The notes below the pieces were generated by a model. That model worked only from the letters and a program-made list of their open reading frames with translations, did no database searches and was not told the origin of the DNA. Both the position numbers and the translations under genes were made by a program. Of a stretch of 64,000 nt of DNA, positions 26,282 through 35,050 are shown piece after piece (the stretch's first letter is position 1; the number at the start of each line of letters is the position of its first letter). The DNA is from CAADGV01 sp040290295 (lineage in GTDB: Bacteria; Bacteroidota; Ignavibacteria; UBA10030; UBA6906), in assembly GCA_040290295.1 (NCBI GenBank), contig PSMW01000015.1, forward strand, positions 20,945 through 84,944, in the 5' to 3' direction.

Positions 26282-27616
26282 ATGGTTGACCTAAGCATCA
26301 ACTGCGGCGGCATCATATCCCCCAGCCCCTTTTGGCTCGCGTCAGCGCCGCCGACAAACAGCGCGTATCAAGTCTGCAAAGCGTTTGAAGCGGGCTGGGG
26401 TGGAGCGGTCTGGAAAACCATCGGCGAGCCGGTGATGAATGTGTGCAACCGGTACGGCGCTGTGGATTACAACGGACAAAAAATCCTCGGCCTCAACAAC
26501 ATCGAACTGATCAGCGACCGACCGATCGAGGTCAACTTGCGCGAGATTGCTGAAACGAAAAAGCTTTGGCCCGACCGCGCGGTCGTCGTTTCGTTGATGG
26601 TGGAATCGAAACGCGAAGTGTGGCACGACATCGTGAAGCGCACGATTGATACGGGCGCCGACGGCATCGAACTCAACTATGGCTGTCCGCACGGCATGAG
26701 TGAGCGCGGCATGGGTTCCGCGGTCGGACAAGTGCCGGAGTATTGCCAGATGATTACCGAATGGGTGATGGAGGCTTCGACGATTCCCGTGCTCGTGAAA
26801 CTGACGCCGAATGTTGCGGACGTTCGTTTCCCCGGTCGGGCTGCGAAGCGAGCCGGGGCAAACGGGATCTCCCTCATCAACACTATCAACTCGATGATGG
26901 GTGTCGATCTCGATACATTCGAGTTGAAACCTGCTGTCGATGGCAAGGGGGGACACGGTGGATATGCTGGTCCTGCAGTAAAGCCGATTGCGCTCAATAT
27001 GGTCTCGCAAATTGCTCTCGATCCTGAAATCCGTCTCCCGATTTCGGGCATCGGCGGCATCTCGACGTGGCGCGATGCGTTGGAGTTTATTCTGCTCGGC
27101 GCCTCGAGCGTGCAAGTCTGCACCGCCGTCATGCACTACGGTTTCCGTATCATCGAGGATATGCTGGAGGGATTGACGAACTGGATGGAAGCGAAAGGAT
27201 ACACTTCGCTCGATCAAATCCGCGGCAAAGCCTTGCGGGGTATTGATGACTTCGGCAATCTGAACCTCCTGTTCAAGTCCGTCGCGCGCATCGACGAGTC
27301 GAAGTGCATTCAGTGCAATCTGTGCTACATTGCCTGTGAAGATTCTGCTCATCAATGTATCGATCTGGTCGAACAAACCATGCCTCGAAACAATGGCTCG
27401 GAGATTTCCTTGCAGCCTCGGGTTCGCGAAAACGACTGCGTCGGGTGTAGGCTCTGCTACATTGTGTGCCCCGTCGAAGGCTGTATCTCGATGGTACGGC
27501 TGGACGACGGCCTACAATCGAAAACGTGGAATGAGCTGGTCAAGGAACTTCCGCAGCCCCTCACCTGGGATGCTCTACGAGCCTTTCAGAGGCAACATGG
27601 GATTGAAATCCACTGA
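26282..27616 (+). CDS. preA: NAD-dependent dihydropyrimidine dehydrogenase, PreA catalytic subunit
   Basis: 444 residues. A dihydroorotate-dehydrogenase-like FMN barrel spans residues ~1-320, with the pyrimidine-loop motif YGCPHGMSERGMGSAVGQ, KLTPNVADV and GIGGISTWRDALEFI. Two 4Fe-4S motifs follow (CIQCNLCYIAC and CVGCRLCYIVCP). The position of the active-site cysteine of mammalian dihydropyrimidine dehydrogenase is not a cysteine here (GSAVGQ), as I recall for other bacterial PreA proteins. Together with PreT it reduces uracil/thymine to the dihydro form, the first step of the cluster's pathway. Confidence 0.95.
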   Translation: MVDLSINCGGIISPSPFWLASAPPTNSAYQVCKAFEAGWGGAVWKTIGEPVMNVCNRYGAVDYNGQKILGLNNIELISDRPIEVNLREIAETKKLWPDRAVVVSLMVESKREVWHDIVKRTIDTGADGIELNYGCPHGMSERGMGSAVGQVPEYCQMITEWVMEASTIPVLVKLTPNVADVRFPGRAAKRAGANGISLINTINSMMGVDLDTFELKPAVDGKGGHGGYAGPAVKPIALNMVSQIALDPEIRLPISGIGGISTWRDALEFILLGASSVQVCTAVMHYGFRIIEDMLEGLTNWMEAKGYTSLDQIRGKALRGIDDFGNLNLLFKSVARIDESKCIQCNLCYIACEDSAHQCIDLVEQTMPRNNGSEISLQPRVRENDCVGCRLCYIVCPVEGCISMVRLDDGLQSKTWNELVKELPQPLTWDALRAFQRQHGIEIH

Positions 27617-27736
27617 CGCCGCTCTCGAACAACGTGGTGCAGATCGAACACGAACAGTCACGGTTCGGCTGACATTGTCCCCTCGTGCCAACCGAATCAT
27701 CACCCAAACAACCAACAACTAACAATAGGAGGCACT

Positions 27737-28177
27737 ATGAAAAGCGGTAAGTTTTGGCTCGCAGTGCTGGTGGGTGGTGTGGTCGCCAACATCATCGACG
27801 GGTTGGTGTGGGACGGGTTGGTGTGGAATCTTTGGCTGGGTCCTTCGTACGTCATGCAGAATACGACACTCTTTCGTCAGGATACCGCCGTTGCGTGGTA
27901 CATTATCGGCGACTTTGTTGCTACGTTCGTTTTTGTGTGGGTGTACGATAAGGTTGCCGGTGCGTTCGGCACAACAGTTCAAGATGGTGCAAAGGCGGGA
28001 TTGTATCTCGGAATCCTCATGAGCTTCCCGACGTTCATCTTCATGAGTCTGATGTTCAACGGATTCTCGTATGGTCTTTCGTGGATCATGACGATCTACA
28101 GCATCATTTGGTACGTGATTCTCGGCACGGTCGTTGCGGCTGTCATGAAGAAGGGTGCTGCCACAGCCGCAGCATAA
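27737..28177 (+). CDS. Small integral membrane protein of unknown function
   Basis: 146 residues with four predicted membrane helices (approximately residues 5-24, 51-71, 86-108 and 115-137). Paired residues such as DGLVWDGLVW and a lysine-rich end (MKKGAATAAA) stand out. A strong ribosome site (AGGAGG) lies seven bases before the ATG. It sits between preA and the dihydropyrimidinase gene, so it may be transcribed with the pathway. I do not recognise a family with certainty; DUF1761-like proteins have similar size and topology. A role in transport or protection linked to pyrimidine use is only a guess. Confidence 0.8.
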   Translation: MKSGKFWLAVLVGGVVANIIDGLVWDGLVWNLWLGPSYVMQNTTLFRQDTAVAWYIIGDFVATFVFVWVYDKVAGAFGTTVQDGAKAGLYLGILMSFPTFIFMSLMFNGFSYGLSWIMTIYSIIWYVILGTVVAAVMKKGAATAAA

Positions 28178-28195
28178 CACCAACGTCATCGATCG

Positions 28196-28231
28196 GATGC
28201 CGGGCAATGCACTACCGGATTGTCCGGCATC
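28196..28231 (+). terminator. Hairpin after the membrane-protein gene (possible terminator)
   Basis: GATGCCGG (28196-28203) pairs with CCGGCATC (28224-28231), and CAAT/ATTG extends the stem across a one-base mismatch. It begins 19 bases after the stop codon. No T-run follows, so termination strength is uncertain. Confidence 0.4.
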
Positions 28232-28378
28232 TGTTGCTCAAAGGTCATCAAAGGAGAAAGGGTTTTTCCATGGCAAGCGATAAAGAGATGTTCATCCTCG
28301 CGGGTAGAAAACTGCCGTCCATCTACTGACCTACAGCAGATGAGCCGTGGATGTAGTTTGGCAAATTCCAAACTGCAG

Positions 28379-28545
28379 GCTCCAAGTTTCAAGCTCCAAT
28401 ATTCAAGGCCCTAGCTCCAAAGAAGCTCCAAGAACCAAATCTCAAATGGATGTACATTGCTGCGCGAGTATTAAAATTTGATGATTGGATTTTCTTTGGA
28501 ACTTGGAGCTTGAGAATTGGAGCTTGAGAATTGGAACTTCATAAC
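28379..28545. repeat. Inverted repeat pair with no gene inside, upstream of dihydropyrimidinase
   Basis: The left arm (from 28379) is made of GCTCCAAGTTTCAAGCTCCAA-type words. The right arm (28503-28545) has TTGGAGCTTGAGAA twice in tandem (28503-28516, 28517-28530) then TTGGAACTTC. The arms share the complementary core TCAAGCTCCAA. The ~60 bases between have no open frame. The arrangement resembles the flanks of the four-helix-bundle gene, as if the gene had been lost or never inserted. Confidence 0.6.
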
Positions 28546-28567
28546 GAGAATCTCCAAGGAGACAGCC

Positions 28568-29956
28568 ATGTCCATACTGATCAAGAACGGTCGCATCATC
28601 ACTGCCGATCAAGACTACACGGCAGACATTTATTGTGAAGGCGAGCAGATCACGCGCATCGGCAAACACCTGGACGCGCCGCCGAATGCCACAGTGATCG
28701 ATGCATCGGGAAAGTATGTGTTTCCGGGCTTCATTGATCCACACGTGCACATCTATTTGCCGTTCATGGGAACCTTCGCCAAGGACACACATGAAACGGC
28801 GAGCAAAGCGGCGCTCGTCGGCGGTACGACGACGTTCATCGAAATGATTTGCCAATCAAAGGCAGAGGAACCGCTCCGCGACGGCTTCGAGTTGTGGCGA
28901 GGGAAAGCCGAGGGCAAGAGTGCATGCGACTTCACGTTTCATCAAGCCGTGACTCGGTTCGACAAGAAAACGGAAGGGCAGTTGACGGAAATCGTCCGCA
29001 GCGGGATAACGAGTTTCAAAGTGTTCCTGGCGTATAAAGGCGCGTTCGGTATTTCGGACGAGGAGTTATACCACACGATGCGGCTCGCGAAAGAACTGGG
29101 CGTCGTTGTGACGGCGCATTGTGAGAATGCCGATGCCGTGTTCGAGCTTCAGCAGAAATTGCTCGGCGAAGGGAAGACGGGTCCGGAATGGCACTACTGG
29201 AGTCGTCCGCCTCGCGTTGAAGCGGAAGGCGTGCATCATCTGCTGACGTTTGCAGAGTTGCACGGCACACAGTGTTACATTGTCCACACAAGCTGTGAAG
29301 AGGCGTTACAGGAGGCGTTGCTCGCGAAGCAGCGCGGCGTTCCTGTGGAGGTCGAGACGTTGATTCAGTATTTGTTGTTGGACAAGAGCTACGCCGAGTT
29401 GCCGGACTTCGAAGGGGCAAAGTACGTGATGTCGCCGCCGTTGCGCGACAAGCGGAATCAGGACATCTTCTGGAACGCGTTGCGTCAGCGATTCGTCTCG
29501 ACGGTCGCCACCGACCACGCGCCGTTCGATTTTGTGGGACAAAAAGAAATGGGGCGCAATGATTTCACCAAAATACCGAACGGCATTCCGTCGCTGGAAG
29601 ATCGCGTCAATTTGTTGTACACGTACGGTGTTTGTGAGCGTCGGCTTGATCTGAACACGTTCGTTGATTGCGCCAGCACGCAAGCGGCGCGACTGTTTGG
29701 GTTGTACCCGCGCAAAGGAACGATCGTCGTCGGCGCCGACGCTGATGTGGTGGTCTATGATCCGCAGTATCGAGGAACGATCTCGGCACGAACTCATCTT
29801 CTCAATGTTGACTACAATGCGTTCGAAGGCTGGCAGGTGAAGGGAAGGCCGCACGTCGTGACGGTGCGAGGCGAGATTGCAGTGCGCGACGGGAAGTTTG
29901 TCGGGACAGTTGGGCGCGGCAAACTTCTGAAACGAGACGCGCATGCCCGCGCGTGA
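28568..29956 (+). CDS. hydA: Dihydropyrimidinase (D-hydantoinase type)
   Basis: 462 residues from the ATG at 28568, with AAGGAGA nine bases upstream. All metal-centre residues are at canonical positions: His59 and His61 (DPHVHIY), the carboxylated Lys151 (SFKVFLAYKG), His184 (TAHCENA), His240 (IVHTS) and Asp316 (TDHAPF). It opens the dihydrouracil ring to N-carbamoyl-beta-alanine, between PreTA and the ureidopropionase at 21942. Length is normal and no defects are visible. Cytoplasmic, probably a tetramer as in the family. Confidence 0.95.
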   Translation: MSILIKNGRIITADQDYTADIYCEGEQITRIGKHLDAPPNATVIDASGKYVFPGFIDPHVHIYLPFMGTFAKDTHETASKAALVGGTTTFIEMICQSKAEEPLRDGFELWRGKAEGKSACDFTFHQAVTRFDKKTEGQLTEIVRSGITSFKVFLAYKGAFGISDEELYHTMRLAKELGVVVTAHCENADAVFELQQKLLGEGKTGPEWHYWSRPPRVEAEGVHHLLTFAELHGTQCYIVHTSCEEALQEALLAKQRGVPVEVETLIQYLLLDKSYAELPDFEGAKYVMSPPLRDKRNQDIFWNALRQRFVSTVATDHAPFDFVGQKEMGRNDFTKIPNGIPSLEDRVNLLYTYGVCERRLDLNTFVDCASTQAARLFGLYPRKGTIVVGADADVVVYDPQYRGTISARTHLLNVDYNAFEGWQVKGRPHVVTVRGEIAVRDGKFVGTVGRGKLLKRDAHARA

Positions 29957-30061
29957 GAATGGTGCGACGCGGCGACTGGTGAAATAGACGCAATCGTATG
30001 GGCGGTTGCAGTGGGTCTGCGCAAGCAAAATATCCAGTGAGCGGTTTTATATCGTTTTTAC

Positions 30062-30484
30062 ATGAACATGAAAGAACTCGATGACATCACAGGCGCTATC
30101 GTTGACGCAGCGATGAAACTTCACATGGAACTTGGACCTGGGCTGTTGGAGTCGGTTTACGAATCCGTGTTGGCGCGGGCGCTGGAGCGGCGGGGATTCC
30201 ACGTGGAGCGTCAGAAGGTCATCCGGTTTGAATATGATGGGATGGTCTTTGATGAGGGTTTTCGCACTGACCTGCTTGTGGAAGGCCGCGTGGTCGTGGA
30301 ACTCAAGTCCGTGGAGAAGTTAGCATCCGTCCACAGCAAGCAACTGCTCACTTACTTGCGCCTGATGAACCTGCCCGTCGGATTGCTTATCAACTTTGGT
30401 GCTGCTACCCTCAAAGAAGGTCTTCACCGGGTCGTCAATAACCTTGAACCCTCCGCTTCTCCGCGGCTCCGCGTGAACCGATGA
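30062..30484 (+). CDS. GxxExxY family protein
   Basis: 140 residues. The name-giving motif is GLLESVY (Gly27, Glu30, Tyr33). Further conserved parts are LVEGRVVVELKSVEKL and QLLTYLRLMNLPVGLLINFG, a fold resembling PD-(D/E)xK nucleases with D-x(n)-ELK. The function of the family is not established. The last ~12 codons (EPSASPRLRVNR) are written in the CCGCGGCTCCGCG-type repeat that then forms the tandem array downstream. It interrupts the pyrimidine cluster between hydA and the permease, like the four-helix-bundle gene. Confidence 0.88.
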   Translation: MNMKELDDITGAIVDAAMKLHMELGPGLLESVYESVLARALERRGFHVERQKVIRFEYDGMVFDEGFRTDLLVEGRVVVELKSVEKLASVHSKQLLTYLRLMNLPVGLLINFGAATLKEGLHRVVNNLEPSASPRLRVNR

Positions 30485-30810
30485 GCCTGAGATGAAAGAA
30501 AAATTACACGCGGAGAACGCGGAGGTGCGGAGAACACGGAGGCTGCGAAGAGGAACTGATGCCTACGAGGTTTTCCTCCTCCGCGCCCTCCGCGGCTCCG
30601 CGTGAAAGAAAGAGTACACGCGGAGGCGCGGAGAACACGGAGGCTGCGAAGAGGAACTGATGCCTACGAGGTTTTCCTCCTCCGCGCCCTCCGCGGCTCC
30701 GCGTGAAAGAAAGAGTACACGCGGAGGCGCGGAGAACACGGAGGCTGCGAAGAGGAACTGATGCCTACGAGGTTTTCCTCCTCCGCGCCCTCCGCGGCTC
30801 CGCGTGAACC
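30451..30810. repeat. Tandem palindromic repeat array, 101-bp unit
   Basis: Two identical 101-bp units (30603-30703 and 30704-30804) follow a diverged 110-bp unit (30493-30602). A partial copy overlaps the end of the GxxExxY gene. Each unit begins TGAAAGAAAGAGTACACGCG and ends CTCCGCGGCTCCGCG; the GCGGAGG-rich left part and CCTCCGC-rich right part can pair, so each unit can form a hairpin. The outer flanks (CGCGTGAACC then GAGCCTGA or AAGCCTGA) are also shared. The array lies just before the permease gene. Confidence 0.9.
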
Positions 30811-30858
30811 AATAAGCCTGAAATCAAAGCATAACTTCTCACAACCATCGTTCTCTCT

Positions 30859-32283
30859 ATGCAATCATTCTTCAACTCCGAACTGGTCGAAGTTGACTCT
30901 GCCGCGGTCAAACACTCCCCTCTCATCAACGACGACATCGCACCGACAACAATCTCGCAACGCAGCTGGGGTACGTACCACATTGCCGCGCTCTGGATCG
31001 GCATGAGCGTCTGCATCCCGACCTACATGCTCGCCAGCGGACTGATTGCGGGCGGTATGAATTGGTGGCAAGCGCTGCTCACGATAACGCTCGGCAACCT
31101 CATCGTGCTGATTCCGATGGTGTTGAACGCGCATGCGGGAACGAAGTACGGCATTCCCTTTCCGGTGCTTGCCCGCGCGTCGTTCGGTACGCTCGGTTCG
31201 AATGTGCCCGCGCTCTTGCGCGCCGTGGTTGCCTGCGGTTGGTTCGGCATTCAAACGTGGATCGGCGGTCAAGCATTCAATTCGTTGATCGTGCTGCTCC
31301 TGCCGCAGTGGGCGATCTTCGAATGGGGTCCCGCGATTGGCTTTTTGATTTTCTGGGCGATGAATGTGTATTTCATCGTCAAGGGAACGGAATCCATTAA
31401 GTGGTTAGAAGCGCTTGCGGCGCCCTTCCTGCTTGGCGTCGGCATTGCACTCTTGGTATGGGCGTACCTACGCATCGGGAGTTTTGGCCCCATGTTCCAA
31501 CAGCCGAGCAAGTTCCAAACGGCTGGCGAATTTTGGCGCTTCTTCATCCCATCGCTGACGGGCATGGTCGGCTTTTGGGCGACGTTGTCGCTCAACATTC
31601 CCGACTTTACGCGCTATGCAAAGAGCCAACGAGCGCAGATCATCGGCCAAGCGATCGGGTTGCCGCCCACGATGGCGTTGTTCTCGTTCATCGGTGTTGC
31701 GGTCACTTCCGCGACGATCGTGATTTTCGGAGAGGCGATTTGGGACCCTGTGACACTTCTCTCGCGCTTCGAAAGTCCCGTGGTCATACTGCTGTCTCTC
31801 ATCGCACTCGTCGTGGCAACATTGACAACGAACATTGCAGCAAACGTCGTCTCGCCAGCCAATGATTTTGCAAATCTTCTTCCGAAAAAGATCAGCTTCA
31901 AAACCGGCGGTCTCATCACGGCCGTGCTTGGCATCGTGATGATGCCGTGGAAGCTGCTGGCAGATTACGGAACATATATCTTCGGGTGGCTCGTCGGTTA
32001 CTCGAGTTTTCTCGGTCCGATCGCCGGTGTCTTGATCGCCGATTATTTTGTCGTACGGGAAAAGAATTTGAACGTACGCGACTTGTACGTACGCGGAGGT
32101 GAGTATGAATTTTCGAGCGGGTTTAATCCGAAAGCATTGGCTGCGCTTTCTGCTGGCGTTGCTGTTGCCCTCGTCGGGCTATGGATAGAACCACTGCGGT
32201 TTCTGTATGACTATGCGTGGTTTGTAGGTTTTGCGGTCGCGTTCGGTGTGTATGTCATGGCGATGAAGCGCGGGAGGGGATGA
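30859..32283 (+). CDS. NCS1-family nucleobase:cation symporter
   Basis: 474 residues with about twelve membrane helices. The opening (NDDIAPTTISQRSWGTYHIAALWIG) and NIPDFTRYAKSQ are signatures of NCS1 permeases for uracil, cytosine, allantoin or hydantoin. The loop LLADYGTYIFGWLVGYSSFLGP is also typical. Given the dihydropyrimidine dehydrogenase and dihydropyrimidinase genes upstream, uracil/thymine or a hydantoin-like compound is the likely substrate. It is the only transporter in the pyrimidine cluster and lies just after the tandem repeat array. Confidence 0.93.
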   Translation: MQSFFNSELVEVDSAAVKHSPLINDDIAPTTISQRSWGTYHIAALWIGMSVCIPTYMLASGLIAGGMNWWQALLTITLGNLIVLIPMVLNAHAGTKYGIPFPVLARASFGTLGSNVPALLRAVVACGWFGIQTWIGGQAFNSLIVLLLPQWAIFEWGPAIGFLIFWAMNVYFIVKGTESIKWLEALAAPFLLGVGIALLVWAYLRIGSFGPMFQQPSKFQTAGEFWRFFIPSLTGMVGFWATLSLNIPDFTRYAKSQRAQIIGQAIGLPPTMALFSFIGVAVTSATIVIFGEAIWDPVTLLSRFESPVVILLSLIALVVATLTTNIAANVVSPANDFANLLPKKISFKTGGLITAVLGIVMMPWKLLADYGTYIFGWLVGYSSFLGPIAGVLIADYFVVREKNLNVRDLYVRGGEYEFSSGFNPKALAALSAGVAVALVGLWIEPLRFLYDYAWFVGFAVAFGVYVMAMKRGRG

Positions 32284-32417
32284 CGCCGCACAGAGCGAGA
32301 CGGATGGAGCGGCATCATTAATTGGGGAGCGCAGCATGAGATTCGCCTGGATTGCGCACAATGGAGCTCAACCGTGTGTCGGTGTCGCGAACAGTTTCCT
32401 CCTCCCTTCCGATCGCA

Positions 32418-33926
32418 CTAACTCATCCAATTCACCTTCGATTCCGGATTCCACTTGATGGTCGTCTTCTTCGGTTTGGTGAAGAACTCGATCGAGCTTT
32501 TGCCGGTGATGTCGCACGCACCGAACTTCGACTCGTTCCACCCGCCGAAGGAGAATGGTTCGCGAGGGACGGGGACGCCGATGTTCACGCCGATCATTCC
32601 TGCACTGGCGCGCTCGATGACGTAGCGTGCTGCACCACCGCTCTGTGTGAACACGCTCGCGGCGTTGCCATAGGGATTGCTGTTTTCGATCTTCAAGGCT
32701 TCATCCACAGTGTTGACTCTCATAATGGCGAGGACAGGCCCGAAGACTTCCTCTTGTGCGATACGCATATCGGGGCGGACGCCATCGATCAGCGTCGGAC
32801 CGACGTAGAAGCCCCCCTCCTTTCCTTCCACAATCCAATTCCGACCGTCAACGAGCACTCGTGCACCTTGTTGCTCCGCCTCGGTAATATACCGCTCGAT
32901 GCGCTCTTTGGCTTTCTTCGAGATGACGGCACCGAGGTTCTTGCCCGGAACGATCTTCTTCGCTTCTTCGCACAGGCGTCGGATGATATGATCCACGTTG
33001 CCCACGGCGACCATGGCTGAAGCTGCCATGCAACGTTGACCTGCGCAGCCGCTCATCGAGGCGGCGATGTTGGATGCCGCCATCTCTTCATGCGCGTCGG
33101 GCAAGACGATGAGATGATTCTTTGCTCCACCCAAGCACAATGCTCGCTTGAAGTGCGACGTCGCCCGCGCATAGACAAGTTTTGCGACTCGCGTTGAGCC
33201 GACGAACGTGAGCGCATCGATGCCCGGATGATCGCAGAGTGCTTCGACCGCTTCTTGGCTTCCGTGCACGATATTGAAAACCCCGTCGGGCAGTCCTGCT
33301 TCTTTCAAAAGCTCCGCAATACGTATCGAGCTGAGCGGTACAAGCTCAGAGGGTTTGAGGATCATCGTGTTGCCGAGCACGAGTGCGTTCGGAATCGTCC
33401 AGTTCGGCACCATGTTCGGAAAGTTGAACGGCGTTATGGATGCAACAACTCCGACAGGATAGCGATCGATCCGGCATTCCACGCCTTTGCTGACTTCGAG
33501 GATTTCGCCCGTCGTCAGTTGCGGCATCGAGCAGGCGAACTCCGTCACCTCGATCGCCTTCTCCACCTCTGCGAATGCTTCGCTCATCGTTTTCCCGTTC
33601 TCTTCTCGGACGAGCGCAGCAAGCTCCTGCAGGTGTTCTTCCATCAAGCGCTTGTAGCGGAAGAAGATTTGCACACGTTCCTTGATCGGTGTGGACGACC
33701 ACGCGGGGAATGCTGCCCGCGCAGCACGCACTGCAGCATCCACATCGCTGCGAACGGAGAGGGGAACGTTGGCAATGTGCTGCCCGATGGAGGGATTCAT
33801 GACGGGCGCATACTCGCTCGTTGCCGAATCGACCCAAGAGCCGTTGATGTAGTTCATCAGAACTCTGACGTCGTTGGATCGTTTTGTGGCGACGGCGATG
33901 GGTTGTGCATCGATGATCGTTGACAT
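32418..33926 (-). CDS. mmsA: CoA-acylating (methyl)malonate-semialdehyde dehydrogenase
   Basis: 502 residues from the ATG at 33926, preceded by a very strong GGAGGAGGAG ribosome site. The catalytic Cys299 lies in AGQRCM, the MmsA-specific pattern; the substrate-activating Asn168 is in ITPFNFP. The C-terminal GVPVPREPFSFGGW is also typical. The enzyme converts malonate or methylmalonate semialdehyde with CoA and NAD to acetyl- or propionyl-CoA and CO2. This completes uracil/thymine degradation after the aminotransferase at 22877. It is convergent with the permease gene and so has its own promoter. Confidence 0.95.
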   Translation of the reverse strand: MSTIIDAQPIAVATKRSNDVRVLMNYINGSWVDSATSEYAPVMNPSIGQHIANVPLSVRSDVDAAVRAARAAFPAWSSTPIKERVQIFFRYKRLMEEHLQELAALVREENGKTMSEAFAEVEKAIEVTEFACSMPQLTTGEILEVSKGVECRIDRYPVGVVASITPFNFPNMVPNWTIPNALVLGNTMILKPSELVPLSSIRIAELLKEAGLPDGVFNIVHGSQEAVEALCDHPGIDALTFVGSTRVAKLVYARATSHFKRALCLGGAKNHLIVLPDAHEEMAASNIAASMSGCAGQRCMAASAMVAVGNVDHIIRRLCEEAKKIVPGKNLGAVISKKAKERIERYITEAEQQGARVLVDGRNWIVEGKEGGFYVGPTLIDGVRPDMRIAQEEVFGPVLAIMRVNTVDEALKIENSNPYGNAASVFTQSGGAARYVIERASAGMIGVNIGVPVPREPFSFGGWNESKFGACDITGKSSIEFFTKPKKTTIKWNPESKVNWMS

Positions 33927-34058
33927 GGGGTACTCCTCCTCCAAGGACAAATGAATGTGCATGCAAGGTAGCCAACCGTGTCCTCAAACTCAAGTGGCTA
34001 TGGGTGCTTGATTAAACAGTCATTGTGCCGTATGTTCTATCTGAACTTCAGGAATCTG

Positions 34059-35039
34059 ATGCCGCCTCCGTTGATCATATCGGTGGGAGAAGCGCTCGTT
34101 GATTTTGTTTCGATCACGCCCGGCTTGCTGAGCACGTCGCCCGGATTCTTCAAACGGCTCGGTGGCGAAGGAGCGAATGTCGCATCGGGACTGGCGAAGT
34201 TCGGTGCGCGTGTGATCTTTTTGGGTAGAATCGCGAACGATCCGTTCGGTCGATTTTTGCTGCGGGACATGAAACAGCGCGGTGTCGATGTTCGCTACGT
34301 CGTGCGCGACCACCGGTTTCGGACACGGCTCGCCTTCGTTTCGAGAAAACCATCGGGAGAGAGGGATTTCGATTTCTGGGAGGATGTGCCAGCAGCTTCG
34401 CGCCTGGTGTGGACGGACATTCCGACAACGCTCTTGCGTCGTGCTCGTCTGATCACGATAGCCCCGTTGTTGTTAGTTGCGGAACCTGCTCGTACAACGG
34501 CACTGCGATTGGCGGCGCTGGCACAGAAGCGTGGCGTGGCCGTGGCGTTCGATACGAACGTACGACTCTCATTGTGGCGCTCACACGATGAGGCGAGGCA
34601 AACCACGTTAGCGATGATACGCTTGAGTACGATCCTGCGAATGAACGATGAAGAAGCGCATTTCCTGACGGGACGGAAGAATGCCCTTCAGGCTGCGCGC
34701 AGCTTACAGGCGCTCGGGCCGAGGGTTGTCGCCATCACCCACGGTCCTGACGGGTGCACGCTTCACTCGCGTACAGCAACCGTTGTCTCTCCAGGGTATC
34801 GAGTGTCGGCGGTCGATACAACCGGTTGCGGTGATGCATTCTTTGCCGCACTGCTCTATGGCATTGCCACTGCGGGTGTGGAGTTGGGGAGGATCAAGCC
34901 GCAAACGTGGAGGGCAATTTGCCACGTTGCGAATGCGGCAGGCGCACTCACTGCCGTGAAACCCGGCGGAGCAGATGCTCTTCCATCGCTCGATGAGATT
35001 GAACACTTTCTCGGTAGTCAGCAGGAACAACCAAACTGA
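34059..35039 (+). CDS. PfkB-family sugar kinase (fructokinase-like)
   Basis: 326 residues from the ATG at 34059, preceded by CAGGAA. Other in-frame starts lie 27 and 81 bases upstream. The PfkB N-terminal motif (RLGGEGANVASGLAKFG) and the C-terminal DTTGCGDAFFAALLYG with the catalytic Asp are intact; FDTNVRLSLW is typical of fructokinases. It would phosphorylate a sugar such as fructose at the expense of ATP. It follows mmsA divergently after 132 bases and runs 11 bases ahead of the exonuclease gene, so the two may be co-transcribed. Confidence 0.9.
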   Translation: MPPPLIISVGEALVDFVSITPGLLSTSPGFFKRLGGEGANVASGLAKFGARVIFLGRIANDPFGRFLLRDMKQRGVDVRYVVRDHRFRTRLAFVSRKPSGERDFDFWEDVPAASRLVWTDIPTTLLRRARLITIAPLLLVAEPARTTALRLAALAQKRGVAVAFDTNVRLSLWRSHDEARQTTLAMIRLSTILRMNDEEAHFLTGRKNALQAARSLQALGPRVVAITHGPDGCTLHSRTATVVSPGYRVSAVDTTGCGDAFFAALLYGIATAGVELGRIKPQTWRAICHVANAAGALTAVKPGGADALPSLDEIEHFLGSQQEQPN

Positions 35040-35050
35040 ACCACACACAC

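Noticed and set aside
28270..28329. 19-codon open frame (MASDKEMFILAG...) after the membrane-protein gene
   Set aside because: The purine-rich stretch upstream is too far from the ATG for a good ribosome site and the peptide has no known relative; could be a leader peptide but unsupported.
30451..30810. CRISPR array
   Set aside because: The 101-bp units are continuous palindromic repeats without unique spacers, and no cas genes are present.
32338..32460. Short plus-strand frame between the permease and mmsA
   Set aside because: About 40 codons, overlapping the mmsA end, no ribosome site and no similarity that I recognise.
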